Assembly: GCA_902494625.1 (NCBI GenBank)
Contig: CABUUB010000001.1
Location: forward strand, 21,619 to 85,618
Origin: an uncultured Collinsella sp.
GTDB lineage: Bacteria; Actinomycetota; Coriobacteriia; Coriobacteriales; Coriobacteriaceae
Length of the DNA: 64,000 bases
Direction of reading: 5' to 3'
The translations under genes and the position numbers were made by a program. The notes below the pieces were generated by a model that saw only the letters and a program-made list of their open reading frames with translations, was not told the origin of the DNA and searched no databases. Below are positions 8,709 through 15,271 of the stretch, piece after piece. The first letter of the stretch is position 1. Each line of letters begins with the position of its first letter.

Positions 8709-8723
8709 GTAACATGGTGTTAC
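8709..8723. promoter_or_regulatory. Small palindrome GTAACA-tgg-TGTTAC upstream of the surface protein
   Basis: A perfect 6+6 inverted repeat with a 3-nt centre, about 20 nt ahead of the AAGGAGG of the surface-protein gene. Its half-sites (GTAACA/TGTTACAGA) match the core of the 57-bp repeat units found elsewhere in the window. It may be an operator, possibly for the divergent LuxR regulator. Confidence 0.35.
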
Positions 8724-8753
8724 AGAAGCATCCCTTACGGCAAGGAGGCTCAC

Positions 8754-10313
8754 ATGCGAAAGCAAATCCATGACAACTCAATCAACCGCGACCGCTCGTG
8801 CGCGCTCTCCCACGGAACGTGGCGTCGCGTGGGCGTCAAGCTCGTCTGCGCGGGGGCTTGCGCGCTCATGGCCGGCCAGCTGTTGCTACCGAGTGTGGCA
8901 CTCGCCGCCGAGTGGGTCAACGTGGGTGGCACGCAGTACAGCAAGGCCGCTGGCGACGATGCCGGAACCTGGTCCTGGGACGGCGCCGACGACATGAAGC
9001 TCAGCGGCTACGACGGCGCCAGCATCAGCGCTCAGGGCAACCTCAACATTGACGTGGCAGGCACCAACACCATCACGGCCGACGCCAGGCAGAGCGCCAT
9101 CGAGGTCAAGAACGGCAACCTCACCATCACGGGGGAGGGGGCCCTCAGCGCGACGGCCGAACGATGGTGGCGCAAGAGCGCTGTTAATGTCGAGTACGGT
9201 AACCTCGCCATCTCGGGCAACGTGACTCTCAACGCAACGGCCGGGACCGATACGATAGCGGTTTCGGGGGACGGCAAGACCGGCGGCGACGTAGACATCC
9301 GCGGTGCCAACGTTAACGTGACGGCAGCGAACAATGTGCCTGATACCATCGGCATTCACACGCGGGCAGGCAACATAACTATTAGCGAGGGCGCCGACGT
9401 CCACGTCGAGGCAAATGGGCTCGACACAGCCATTGCAGTCTGTGCCGAAAACTACTCCTCCGAGCATGGAGGCTGCATCGCGGTGGATAACGCAAAATTA
9501 AATGCGGAGGCGCGCAATGGGAACGGTGCGTCGCTCGCCCTGTATTCGGTTGGAAGCAAGACAGATTTATGTTTGAGTATTACCAACGGGGCGGATGTTA
9601 CGCTCGTGGTGAGTGATAGGGCCGATGTTTTGGATGGTGTTTGGATGCGCGCGCAGGACGGCGTGTCGCGGGTGCTCGTCGAGAATTCGAACCTTACAGC
9701 TCGATGCGGTGACGGAACTGGCTACAGTCGTAAACATGGCTACGGAATATATTCCCAATCCAGCTCCCAGTCCGCCATCCCTCGAATTGACATCATTAAT
9801 TCAAATGTTGAGGCGTTGGGCTCTACGGCGGCAATCTACGCTGTCAATCTAGGTGATGCAGCCCCTTATCTTGCAATTGATGGCGGATCGGTAGTTACGA
9901 CTCCCGCCGGCGGCACCGTGCGAGAAACTACGGGAAACGGACTCGTCATCGGTGCTGCCGGGTCGTCTACTATCCAGGATGTTAGGACTTCCGACGAGGT
10001 TGCCCGCAGCGTGGTAATCAGCTCCGGAGATGCGGTCGAGCCTGAGCCCACGCCGCAGCCTGAGCCCACCCCGGCTCCCACGCCGCAGCCAGGCGGCGGA
10101 AGTGAGACTGGCACGCCGTCCGTGACGCCGACTCAGGCGAGTTCCACGGCTGCTGCCTCCAAGCCGGCCGCGAAGGCCACCGCTGCCCAGAAGTCCGTGG
10201 GCACTCTGGCCGCCACGGGCGACAACGCCGCGACGGCGGCAGCGGCCCTTGGCATCGCCGGCGCAACCGTTGCCGCTGCCGGCATCGCCGCAACCAAGCG
10301 CCGCAAGCGCTAG
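8754..10313 (+). CDS. Secreted beta-helix / carbohydrate-binding-type surface protein, LPxTG-like anchored
   Basis: A 519-residue exported protein. The signal peptide spans about residues 20-46 (KLVCAGACALMAGQLLLP, then VALAAEW). Residues 60-400 are repeats of short G-N-L-x-I and N-V-T-A-rich beta strands, as in right-handed beta-helix or DUF4353-like carbohydrate-binding proteins. A Pro/Glu spacer (PEPTPQPEPTPAPTPQ) and Ala/Thr-rich stalk lead to LAATG, a hydrophobic stretch and the basic tail KRRKR, which is a sortase signal with Ala in place of Pro. The stretch 9480-9900 is visibly AT-richer than both ends, hinting at a swapped middle section. AAGGAGG precedes ATG 8754. Confidence 0.78.
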   Translation: MRKQIHDNSINRDRSCALSHGTWRRVGVKLVCAGACALMAGQLLLPSVALAAEWVNVGGTQYSKAAGDDAGTWSWDGADDMKLSGYDGASISAQGNLNIDVAGTNTITADARQSAIEVKNGNLTITGEGALSATAERWWRKSAVNVEYGNLAISGNVTLNATAGTDTIAVSGDGKTGGDVDIRGANVNVTAANNVPDTIGIHTRAGNITISEGADVHVEANGLDTAIAVCAENYSSEHGGCIAVDNAKLNAEARNGNGASLALYSVGSKTDLCLSITNGADVTLVVSDRADVLDGVWMRAQDGVSRVLVENSNLTARCGDGTGYSRKHGYGIYSQSSSQSAIPRIDIINSNVEALGSTAAIYAVNLGDAAPYLAIDGGSVVTTPAGGTVRETTGNGLVIGAAGSSTIQDVRTSDEVARSVVISSGDAVEPEPTPQPEPTPAPTPQPGGGSETGTPSVTPTQASSTAAASKPAAKATAAQKSVGTLAATGDNAATAAAALGIAGATVAAAGIAATKRRKR

Positions 10314-10350
10314 GCTTTTGGTGGCAGCGCCCATTCTCGGCTTTTACAAA

Positions 10351-10488
10351 ATCTCGATCTGTAACACCAAACCTGATAGTTGGGCTCTAGGTGTTACAGA
10401 TTGAGACGAACTGTTCAGCCGCTAACCTAACGTCTCGATCTGTAACACGTGGCGAGGAATTTGGTCTCTAACTGTTACAGATTGAGAC
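10351..10488. repeat. Array of two 57-bp palindromic units (family A)
   Basis: Units 10351-10407 and 10432-10488 each have a 16-nt arm close to RTCTCGATCTGTAACA, a 25-nt middle, and the reverse-complement arm. A 24-nt spacer separates them. The same unit occurs at 27234-27451 (three copies) and 36873-37089 (three copies). It lies between convergent genes here. There are no cas genes and the arms alternate in orientation, so it is not a CRISPR. Confidence 0.85.
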
Positions 10489-10522
10489 AAACGTCGGAAT
10501 TGGTTCGCCGGCCAAGTCCCCG

Positions 10523-10557
10523 ACCACCACAAAGGCGCATGTCCCCTTTGTGGTGAT
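10523..10557. repeat. ACCACCACAAAGG hairpin (GGGGACA family)
   Basis: ACCACCACAAAGG pairs with CCTTTGTGGTGAT around GCGCATGTCC. It is a second copy of the element at 7089-7130, but here without a clear T-run on the plus strand. Confidence 0.65.
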
Positions 10558-10576
10558 GGGTTGGCCGGCATAGAGA

Positions 10577-10612
10577 AAAGTCCCCGCCGGGCGTGTGCTC
10601 GACGGGGACTTT
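10577..10612 (-). terminator. Terminator after nfnB
   Basis: AAAGTCCCCG pairs with CGGGGACTTT around a 16-nt loop. Read on the minus strand it ends in TTTTC, the right side for the nfnAB transcript. Confidence 0.75.
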
Positions 10613-10640
10613 GCCGTTTGATGGCTAGCGCTGAGGGTGA

Positions 10641-12050
10641 TTACTCGCCCAGCAGGCTCTTGGTGATGGAAGCGGCGGCCTTCTTGCCGGCGCCCATCGC
10701 CAGAATGACCGTAGCGGCACCGGTGACGATGTCGCCGCCGGCCCAGATGCGGGGATCGGTGGTCTGGCCGGTCTCCTCGTCGGCGACGATGTAGCCCCAC
10801 TTGTTGAGCTCCATCTTGCCGCCGATCTTGGCAGCGAAGGGGTTGGCGTTGGTGCCGATAGCCGAGATCGCGACGTCGCAGGGGATCTCCTCGATGGCGC
10901 CCTCGATGGGCACCGGGCGACGACGGCCGGACTCGTCGGGCTCGCCGAGCTCCATCTTCTGGACCTTGACGGCGCACACGGAGCCGTCCTCGCCAGCGAC
11001 AAACTCGAGCGGGGAAACGAGCGGCAGAACCTCGACGCCCTCGGCCTTGGCGTGGTGCAGCTCGGCACGACGGCAGGGCATCTCGTCTTCGGTACGGCGG
11101 TAAGCGATGATGGCGTGCTCGGCGCCCAGACGCTTGGCGGTACGGACGGCGTCCATAGCCACGTTGCCGCCACCAAAGACGACGACGTTCTTGCCGTGCT
11201 TGGTGGGGGTATCGTACTCGGGGAACTTGTTGGCCTTCATCAGGTTCACGCGGGTGAGGTACTCGTTCGCGAAGAAGACGTTGGGCAGGTTCTCGCCGGG
11301 GACGTTGAGGAACTTGGGCAGGCCAGCGCCGGTTGCCACGTAGATGGCGTCGAAGCCCTGCTCGAACAGCTCCTCGGCCGTGGCCATGTTGCCCACGACG
11401 GAGTTGTACTCAAACTTGACGCCCATGTCCTCAAGGCCGTCAATCTCACGCTTGACGACTGCCTTGGGCAGACGGAACTCGGGGATGCCGTAGACCAGCA
11501 CGCCGCCGCCGGTGAAGAATGCCTCAAAGACGGTAACGTCAAAGCCGTTACGGGCGAGCTCGCCGGCGCAGGTGATGCCGGACGGGCCGGAGCCGACGAC
11601 GGCGACCTTCTTGCCGTTCTTGGGGGCCATCTTGGGCGTGGAGGCGAGCTCGGGGCGATCACCCAGGAAGCGCTCGAGCTGGCCGATGGCCACGGGCTCG
11701 GACTTCTTACCACGGATGCACTTGCCCTCGCACTGGTTCTCCTGCGGGCAGACGCGGCCGCAGATGGCGGGAAGCATGGAGTCCTCGCGGATGGTATCGA
11801 GAGCGCCGCCGAAGTCCTTCGCGCGGATCTGCTCGATAAAGCGGGGGATGTTGATGTTGACGGGGCAGCCCTCAACACAGAACGGCTTCTTGCAGTTGAG
11901 GCAGCGCTCGGCCTCGGCCAGCGCCATCTCCTCGGTGAAGCCCTTGTCGACGGGGCGGAAGTCGCAGGCGCGCTCGGCAGCCGGCTCCTCGTTATCGGGG
12001 GTGCGGGGCGACTTCATATCGGCAACGAAACGACCGTTAACTAGTGGCAT
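10641..12050 (-). CDS. nfnB: GltA/GltD-like NADPH oxidoreductase, NfnB-type subunit
   Basis: A 469-residue iron-sulfur flavoprotein. The N-terminal domain has two cysteine groups for [4Fe-4S] clusters (CLNCKKPFCVEGCP and CGRCVCPQENQC-like spacing at ICGRVCPQENQCEGKC). A GxGxxG FAD site (VAVVGSGPSGITCAGELA) and a second dinucleotide site for NADPH (VVVFGGGNVAMDAVRTA) follow. Genes like this are often called glutamate synthase small subunit, but the partner immediately upstream is a DHOD-type FAD/[2Fe-2S] protein, the pairing of electron-bifurcating NADH-dependent ferredoxin:NADP+ oxidoreductase (NfnAB). The start overlaps the nfnA stop by 10 nt, so translation is coupled. No GOGAT large subunit is seen in the window. 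Confidence 0.85.
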   Translation of the reverse strand: MPLVNGRFVADMKSPRTPDNEEPAAERACDFRPVDKGFTEEMALAEAERCLNCKKPFCVEGCPVNINIPRFIEQIRAKDFGGALDTIREDSMLPAICGRVCPQENQCEGKCIRGKKSEPVAIGQLERFLGDRPELASTPKMAPKNGKKVAVVGSGPSGITCAGELARNGFDVTVFEAFFTGGGVLVYGIPEFRLPKAVVKREIDGLEDMGVKFEYNSVVGNMATAEELFEQGFDAIYVATGAGLPKFLNVPGENLPNVFFANEYLTRVNLMKANKFPEYDTPTKHGKNVVVFGGGNVAMDAVRTAKRLGAEHAIIAYRRTEDEMPCRRAELHHAKAEGVEVLPLVSPLEFVAGEDGSVCAVKVQKMELGEPDESGRRRPVPIEGAIEEIPCDVAISAIGTNANPFAAKIGGKMELNKWGYIVADEETGQTTDPRIWAGGDIVTGAATVILAMGAGKKAAASITKSLLGE

Positions 12051-12880
12051 GCGCAGCTCTTTTCCTCATAGGCCTTGAGGGACTCGCCCTCTTCGGAACG
12101 GTAAGCGGCCTGGCGGGCACGAAGGTCATCCCAGTCGACCAGGGTGGCATCGAAGTCGGGGCCGTCGACGCAAGCGAACTTGGTCACGCCGCCCACCTCG
12201 ACGCGGCAGCAGCCGCACATGCCGGTGCCGTCAACCATGATGGGGTTGAGCGACGCGGTGATGGGGGTGTCGTACTTCTGGGCGGTGAGGGTCGAGAACT
12301 TCATCATCGGAACGGGGCCGACGCAGAAGACCTGGCTCACGGCCTTGTCCTGCAGCAGGCGCTCCAGCGGAGCGGTGACAACGCCCTGCTCGCCATAGGA
12401 ACCGTCGTCGGTGGTGATGTGGATGTGGTCCTCGTCGAGGAGCTCGCGGAACTGGTCCTCCATGAGCAGGAGGTCCTTGGTGCGGGCGCCCATGATGGCG
12501 TGAACTTCGTGACCGGTCTCGACCAGGTGCTTGGCGACCGGGAAGGCAATTGCCAGGCCGACGCCTCCGCCAATGACGGCGCAGGGGCCCTCGGCCATCT
12601 CGGTGGGAACGCCCAGCGGGCCCACGACGTCGCGCAGCGACTCGCCGGCCTCGTAGGTGGAAAGCATCTCGGTGGTCTTGCCGATCACCATGAAGATGAA
12701 CTCGACCCAGCCCTCGTCACCGTTCCAGCCGGCCAGGGTAAACGGGACACGCTCGCCCGTCTCGTTGGCGCGAACCATGAGGAACTGTCCAGCGTGCGCA
12801 TGCTTGGCGATTGCGGGCGCCTCGATGCGGAACTTGAACACCTTCTCCGAGAACTGCGTCTTCTCCAGGATCTTATACAT
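12041..12880 (-). CDS. nfnA: Sulfide/dihydroorotate dehydrogenase-type FAD/NAD-binding protein, NfnA-type subunit
   Basis: 279 residues: an N-terminal ferredoxin-reductase FAD barrel (RVPFTLAGW), a central NAD site (CAVIGGGVGLAIAFPVAKHL), and a C-terminal [2Fe-2S] region with GTGMCGCCRVEVGG and KFACVDGPDFD. This layout is that of DHOD electron-transfer subunits and NfnA. In NfnA one Asp plus three Cys hold the [2Fe-2S] cluster, and the Asp before GTGMCGCC fits. It is first in the two-gene operon with nfnB. The start at 12880 follows GAGAGGGG. Confidence 0.85.
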   Translation of the reverse strand: MYKILEKTQFSEKVFKFRIEAPAIAKHAHAGQFLMVRANETGERVPFTLAGWNGDEGWVEFIFMVIGKTTEMLSTYEAGESLRDVVGPLGVPTEMAEGPCAVIGGGVGLAIAFPVAKHLVETGHEVHAIMGARTKDLLLMEDQFRELLDEDHIHITTDDGSYGEQGVVTAPLERLLQDKAVSQVFCVGPVPMMKFSTLTAQKYDTPITASLNPIMVDGTGMCGCCRVEVGGVTKFACVDGPDFDATLVDWDDLRARQAAYRSEEGESLKAYEEKSCACH

Positions 12881-12985
12881 AGAACCCCTCTCTTGTTAGG
12901 GCCGCCGAACCGTGCCTCCACGGAAATGGACGGTAGCCCGAGTAAAACCGTACGCGCACAGGCGTTGTGCAGACATACGGTGCAA

Positions 12986-12991
12986 ATTATA
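12986..12991 (-). promoter_or_regulatory. Probable -10 (TATAAT) of nfnAB
   Basis: A perfect TATAAT on the minus strand, about 105 nt upstream of nfnA. A good -35 is not evident at 16-18 nt, so the promoter call rests on the -10 alone. Confidence 0.45.
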
Positions 12992-13040
12992 CCCTCATGG
13001 CAATGTCGCTTACGTGTATCTTTGGCAGGCGGGAAAAGTG

Positions 13041-13238
13041 ACCTGCCAAAAAGGGACAGGTTTATTTTGGTCGGTTTTATCAGGCAAAACGGCAAAGGGG
13101 GCCGGCCTCGCGCTTCGGTAAGGCCGGCCCCCTTTGGAGCGTTGCATATGTATAGCGGCACAGGGTTTATTGCGACGCAGCCGCCGCGGCGTTTCCGCAG
13201 ATGAAACCTGCCAAAATAAACATCCCTAAATGGTAGGT
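13041..13238. repeat. Large imperfect palindrome enclosing the pth terminator
   Basis: The 5' arm at 13041-13077 (ACCTGCCAAAAAGGGACAGG and onward) matches the reverse complement of 13204-13238 at most positions, including an exact TTTATTTTGG/CCAAAATAAA block. It contains the GGGACAGG word of the dispersed hairpin family. A second small repeat, TGGCAGG...CCTGCCA, lies at 13023-13048. The whole gap 12881-13239 holds this element, the terminator and the nfnA leader; no gene is visible. Confidence 0.6.
13093..13136 (-). terminator. GC-rich terminator downstream of pth
   Basis: A 16-bp perfect stem, CAAAGGGGGCCGGCCT with AGGCCGGCCCCCTTTG, around a 12-nt loop. It sits about 100 nt past the pth stop on the minus strand. 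Confidence 0.7.
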
Positions 13239-13239
13239 T

Positions 13240-13869
13240 TTAGTGCTTCCCGTTGGCGGAAGCGGCGCCGTTTACGTGATCGCGGGCGTAGATTACGCCG
13301 TGGACGATGGCCAGACCGGCGGCATCTGCGGCGCGGGCGCAGGTGTTCTGGAAGTCCTCGGCCTCGCGGGCGCGCAGCTGCTTGAGCACGTAATCTGCCA
13401 CGGCCATCTTGCCGGGAGGGTTGCCGATACCGGTGCGGATGCGACTAAAGTCGCGGCTGCCCATTTTGTCGATGATGGAGCGCAGGCCGTTGTGACCGGC
13501 ATGGCCTCCGCCCACCTTAACACGCACGTCGCCGGCGGGAATGTCGAGCTCGTCGTGAATCACGAGCAGCTCCTCGGCCTTGATCTTGTACTCGCGGCAG
13601 AGCTTGGAGATGGGGCCACCCGAGGTATTCATATACGACTGCGGCTTGACCAGTACAATCTGGCGCTTACCGCCCTCTTCCTCGGGATCGTTGATGTTGA
13701 TGAGCGCGACCTCGGCGCCGGCCTGGTTTTTCCAGTACGTGACACCGGCCTGACGGGCCAGCTCGTCGATTGCCTTAAAGCCGGCGTTGTGGCGGGTCTC
13801 GGCATACTCATCGCCAGGGTTGCCAAGTCCGGCAACCATGCGAATCTTAAGCGGCTGTGCAGCTGCCAT
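13240..13869 (-). CDS. pth: Peptidyl-tRNA hydrolase
   Basis: 209 residues. It releases the peptide from prematurely dropped peptidyl-tRNA. Family motifs are present: MVAGLGNPGDEYAETRHNAG (holding the catalytic His in TRHNAG and the Asn), KPQSYMNTSGG, the VIHDELDIPAGDVRVK loop with the catalytic Asp, and GGHAGHNGLRSI. The start is ATG at 13867-13869, 6 nt after GAAAGG; a second ATG 6 nt upstream is too close to that site. It is downstream of prs and glmU on the same strand, a common bacterial grouping. Confidence 0.93.
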   Translation of the reverse strand: MAAAQPLKIRMVAGLGNPGDEYAETRHNAGFKAIDELARQAGVTYWKNQAGAEVALININDPEEEGGKRQIVLVKPQSYMNTSGGPISKLCREYKIKAEELLVIHDELDIPAGDVRVKVGGGHAGHNGLRSIIDKMGSRDFSRIRTGIGNPPGKMAVADYVLKQLRAREAEDFQNTCARAADAAGLAIVHGVIYARDHVNGAASANGKH

Positions 13870-13986
13870 GTTCATCCTTTCGTTACACAAAAGTTCAATC
13901 AACGACAAAGGCTACCACGCCCGCCGAAGGCGAGACTTCGTTTCAGCGAAATCCCACCAGACAAAAGCACGGCCGCGGCAGAGCGA

Positions 13987-14064
13987 GCCGTCGGAACAGA
14001 AGAAACCCCCGCGCGACCTTTGCGAGGCAAGGGGGAGCGCGGGGGTTTCTTCTGTTCCGACGGC
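13987..14064. terminator. Very strong inverted repeat between prs and pth
   Basis: A perfect 28-bp inverted repeat (13987-14014 with 14037-14064) around a 22-nt loop, just past the prs stop. The stem contains GAAACCCCCGCGC/GCGCGGGGGTTTC. It probably terminates or attenuates prs transcription, but its length is far beyond a normal terminator. Confidence 0.7.
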
Positions 14065-14092
14065 GATGCGCCGGGTTACAAGGACGATGCGA

Positions 14093-15079
14093 TTACAGCG
14101 CGAAGTCGCCACCGACGAGCGTGGAGACGGGCTCCTCGTGGTAAACGGCGGAGATGGCCTGAGCGAACTCCTCGGCGACCGAGATGGTCTTGATCTTGCC
14201 GCCGACCTCGACGGGGATGGCGTCGGTGACGACGCACTCGACGATGGGGGCATCGTTCAGACGCTCGATGGCCGGACCGGAGAAGATGCCGTGGGTGGCG
14301 CAGACGTAGATGTCGCCAGCGCCCATAGCCTTGAGCTCCTTGACGTTGGCGCACAGGGTGCCAGCGGTGTCGATCATGTCGTCGTTGATGATGCAGGTCT
14401 TACCCTTGATGTCACCGATGATGCCCATGACCTCGGCGGCGTTGTGGCGCGGACGACCCTTGTGGGCGATGGCCAGGTCGCAGCCGAGCATGTCGGACAG
14501 CTTCTTGGCGGCCTTGGCACGACCCACGTCGGGGGAGACGACAACCAGGTTGTCGGTGTCGAAGTGCATGTCGTTGTAGTACTGGCCAAACAGCGGCAGT
14601 GCGGACAGGTGGTTAACCGGGATATCGAAGAAGCCCTGGATCTGGCCCTGGTGCAGGTCGAGGGTGATGATGCGGTTGACGCCGGCGCGCTCGAGCAGGT
14701 TGGCGACGAGGCGGGCGGTGATGGGCTCGCGCGGGCCGGCCTTGCGGTCCTGACGGGCATAGCCGTAGTGGGTGATAACGGCGGTGATGGAGCGGGCGGA
14801 TGCGCGCTTGGCAGCGTCGGTGGCGATGAGCAGCTCCATGAGCATGTCGTTGACGTTGCCGCCGGCCACGGACTGAATCAGGAAGACGTCGGCGCCGCGG
14901 ACGGTCTCGTCGTAGCGGGCGTAAATCTCACCGTTGGCGAACTGCTTTAGCGTAAGGCCCGAAAGCTCGACCCCAAGGTACTCAGCAATCTTCTGAGCGA
15001 GGGGACGGTTGGAGGAACCGGAATACACGCGGATGGACTTGCGCATATTCTCCGACTTCTCGGGATCATTAATCGGCAT
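14093..15079 (-). CDS. prs: Ribose-phosphate pyrophosphokinase
   Basis: 328 residues. It makes PRPP from ribose-5-phosphate and ATP for nucleotide, His and Trp synthesis. The enzyme shows RVYSGSSNRPLAQKIA at the N-terminus, FANGEIYARYDETVRGADVF, the flexible-loop YARQDRKAGPREPITA, and the PRPP-binding loop (VIINDDMIDTAGT in the form CIINDDMIDTAGTL). Length is close to that of class I enzymes. GGAGAAGGG precedes the ATG by 3-4 nt. Confidence 0.95.
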   Translation of the reverse strand: MPINDPEKSENMRKSIRVYSGSSNRPLAQKIAEYLGVELSGLTLKQFANGEIYARYDETVRGADVFLIQSVAGGNVNDMLMELLIATDAAKRASARSITAVITHYGYARQDRKAGPREPITARLVANLLERAGVNRIITLDLHQGQIQGFFDIPVNHLSALPLFGQYYNDMHFDTDNLVVVSPDVGRAKAAKKLSDMLGCDLAIAHKGRPRHNAAEVMGIIGDIKGKTCIINDDMIDTAGTLCANVKELKAMGAGDIYVCATHGIFSGPAIERLNDAPIVECVVTDAIPVEVGGKIKTISVAEEFAQAISAVYHEEPVSTLVGGDFAL

Positions 15080-15222
15080 TACCCTTCTCCTTTATACATC
15101 GAATGCCATATAGATGCCTTTTTGCATTGTAACCGTGCGGCGGGGTTAATCGGGTCTTGATAACGTCTTTACCGTCAACGGACACGAACCGACCACTCAT
15201 CCGGTCGCGCAGGTCACGATAG

Positions 15223-15256
15223 AAAAAGGAGCCGTCCCCAGGGAACAGCTCCTTTT
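15223..15256 (-). terminator. Terminator after glmU
   Basis: AAAAAGGAGC pairs with GCTCCTTTT around GTCCCCAGGGAACA. The T-run faces the minus strand, so it ends the glmU transcript ahead of prs. Confidence 0.75.
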
Positions 15257-15271
15257 GTGCTTGGCGAAACG

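Noticed and set aside
7594..8773. Long plus-strand frames opposite the LuxR gene
   Set aside because: Charged low-complexity antisense products of TM-encoding sequence; the minus strand carries a clear LuxR HTH and TM pattern.
10351..10488. CRISPR array
   Set aside because: The arms alternate in orientation, only two or three units occur per site, spacers are similar to each other, and no cas gene is present in the window.
10641..12050. Biosynthetic glutamate synthase small subunit
   Set aside because: No large subunit nearby, and the overlapping upstream partner is a DHOD-type FAD/[2Fe-2S] protein, which fits NfnAB.
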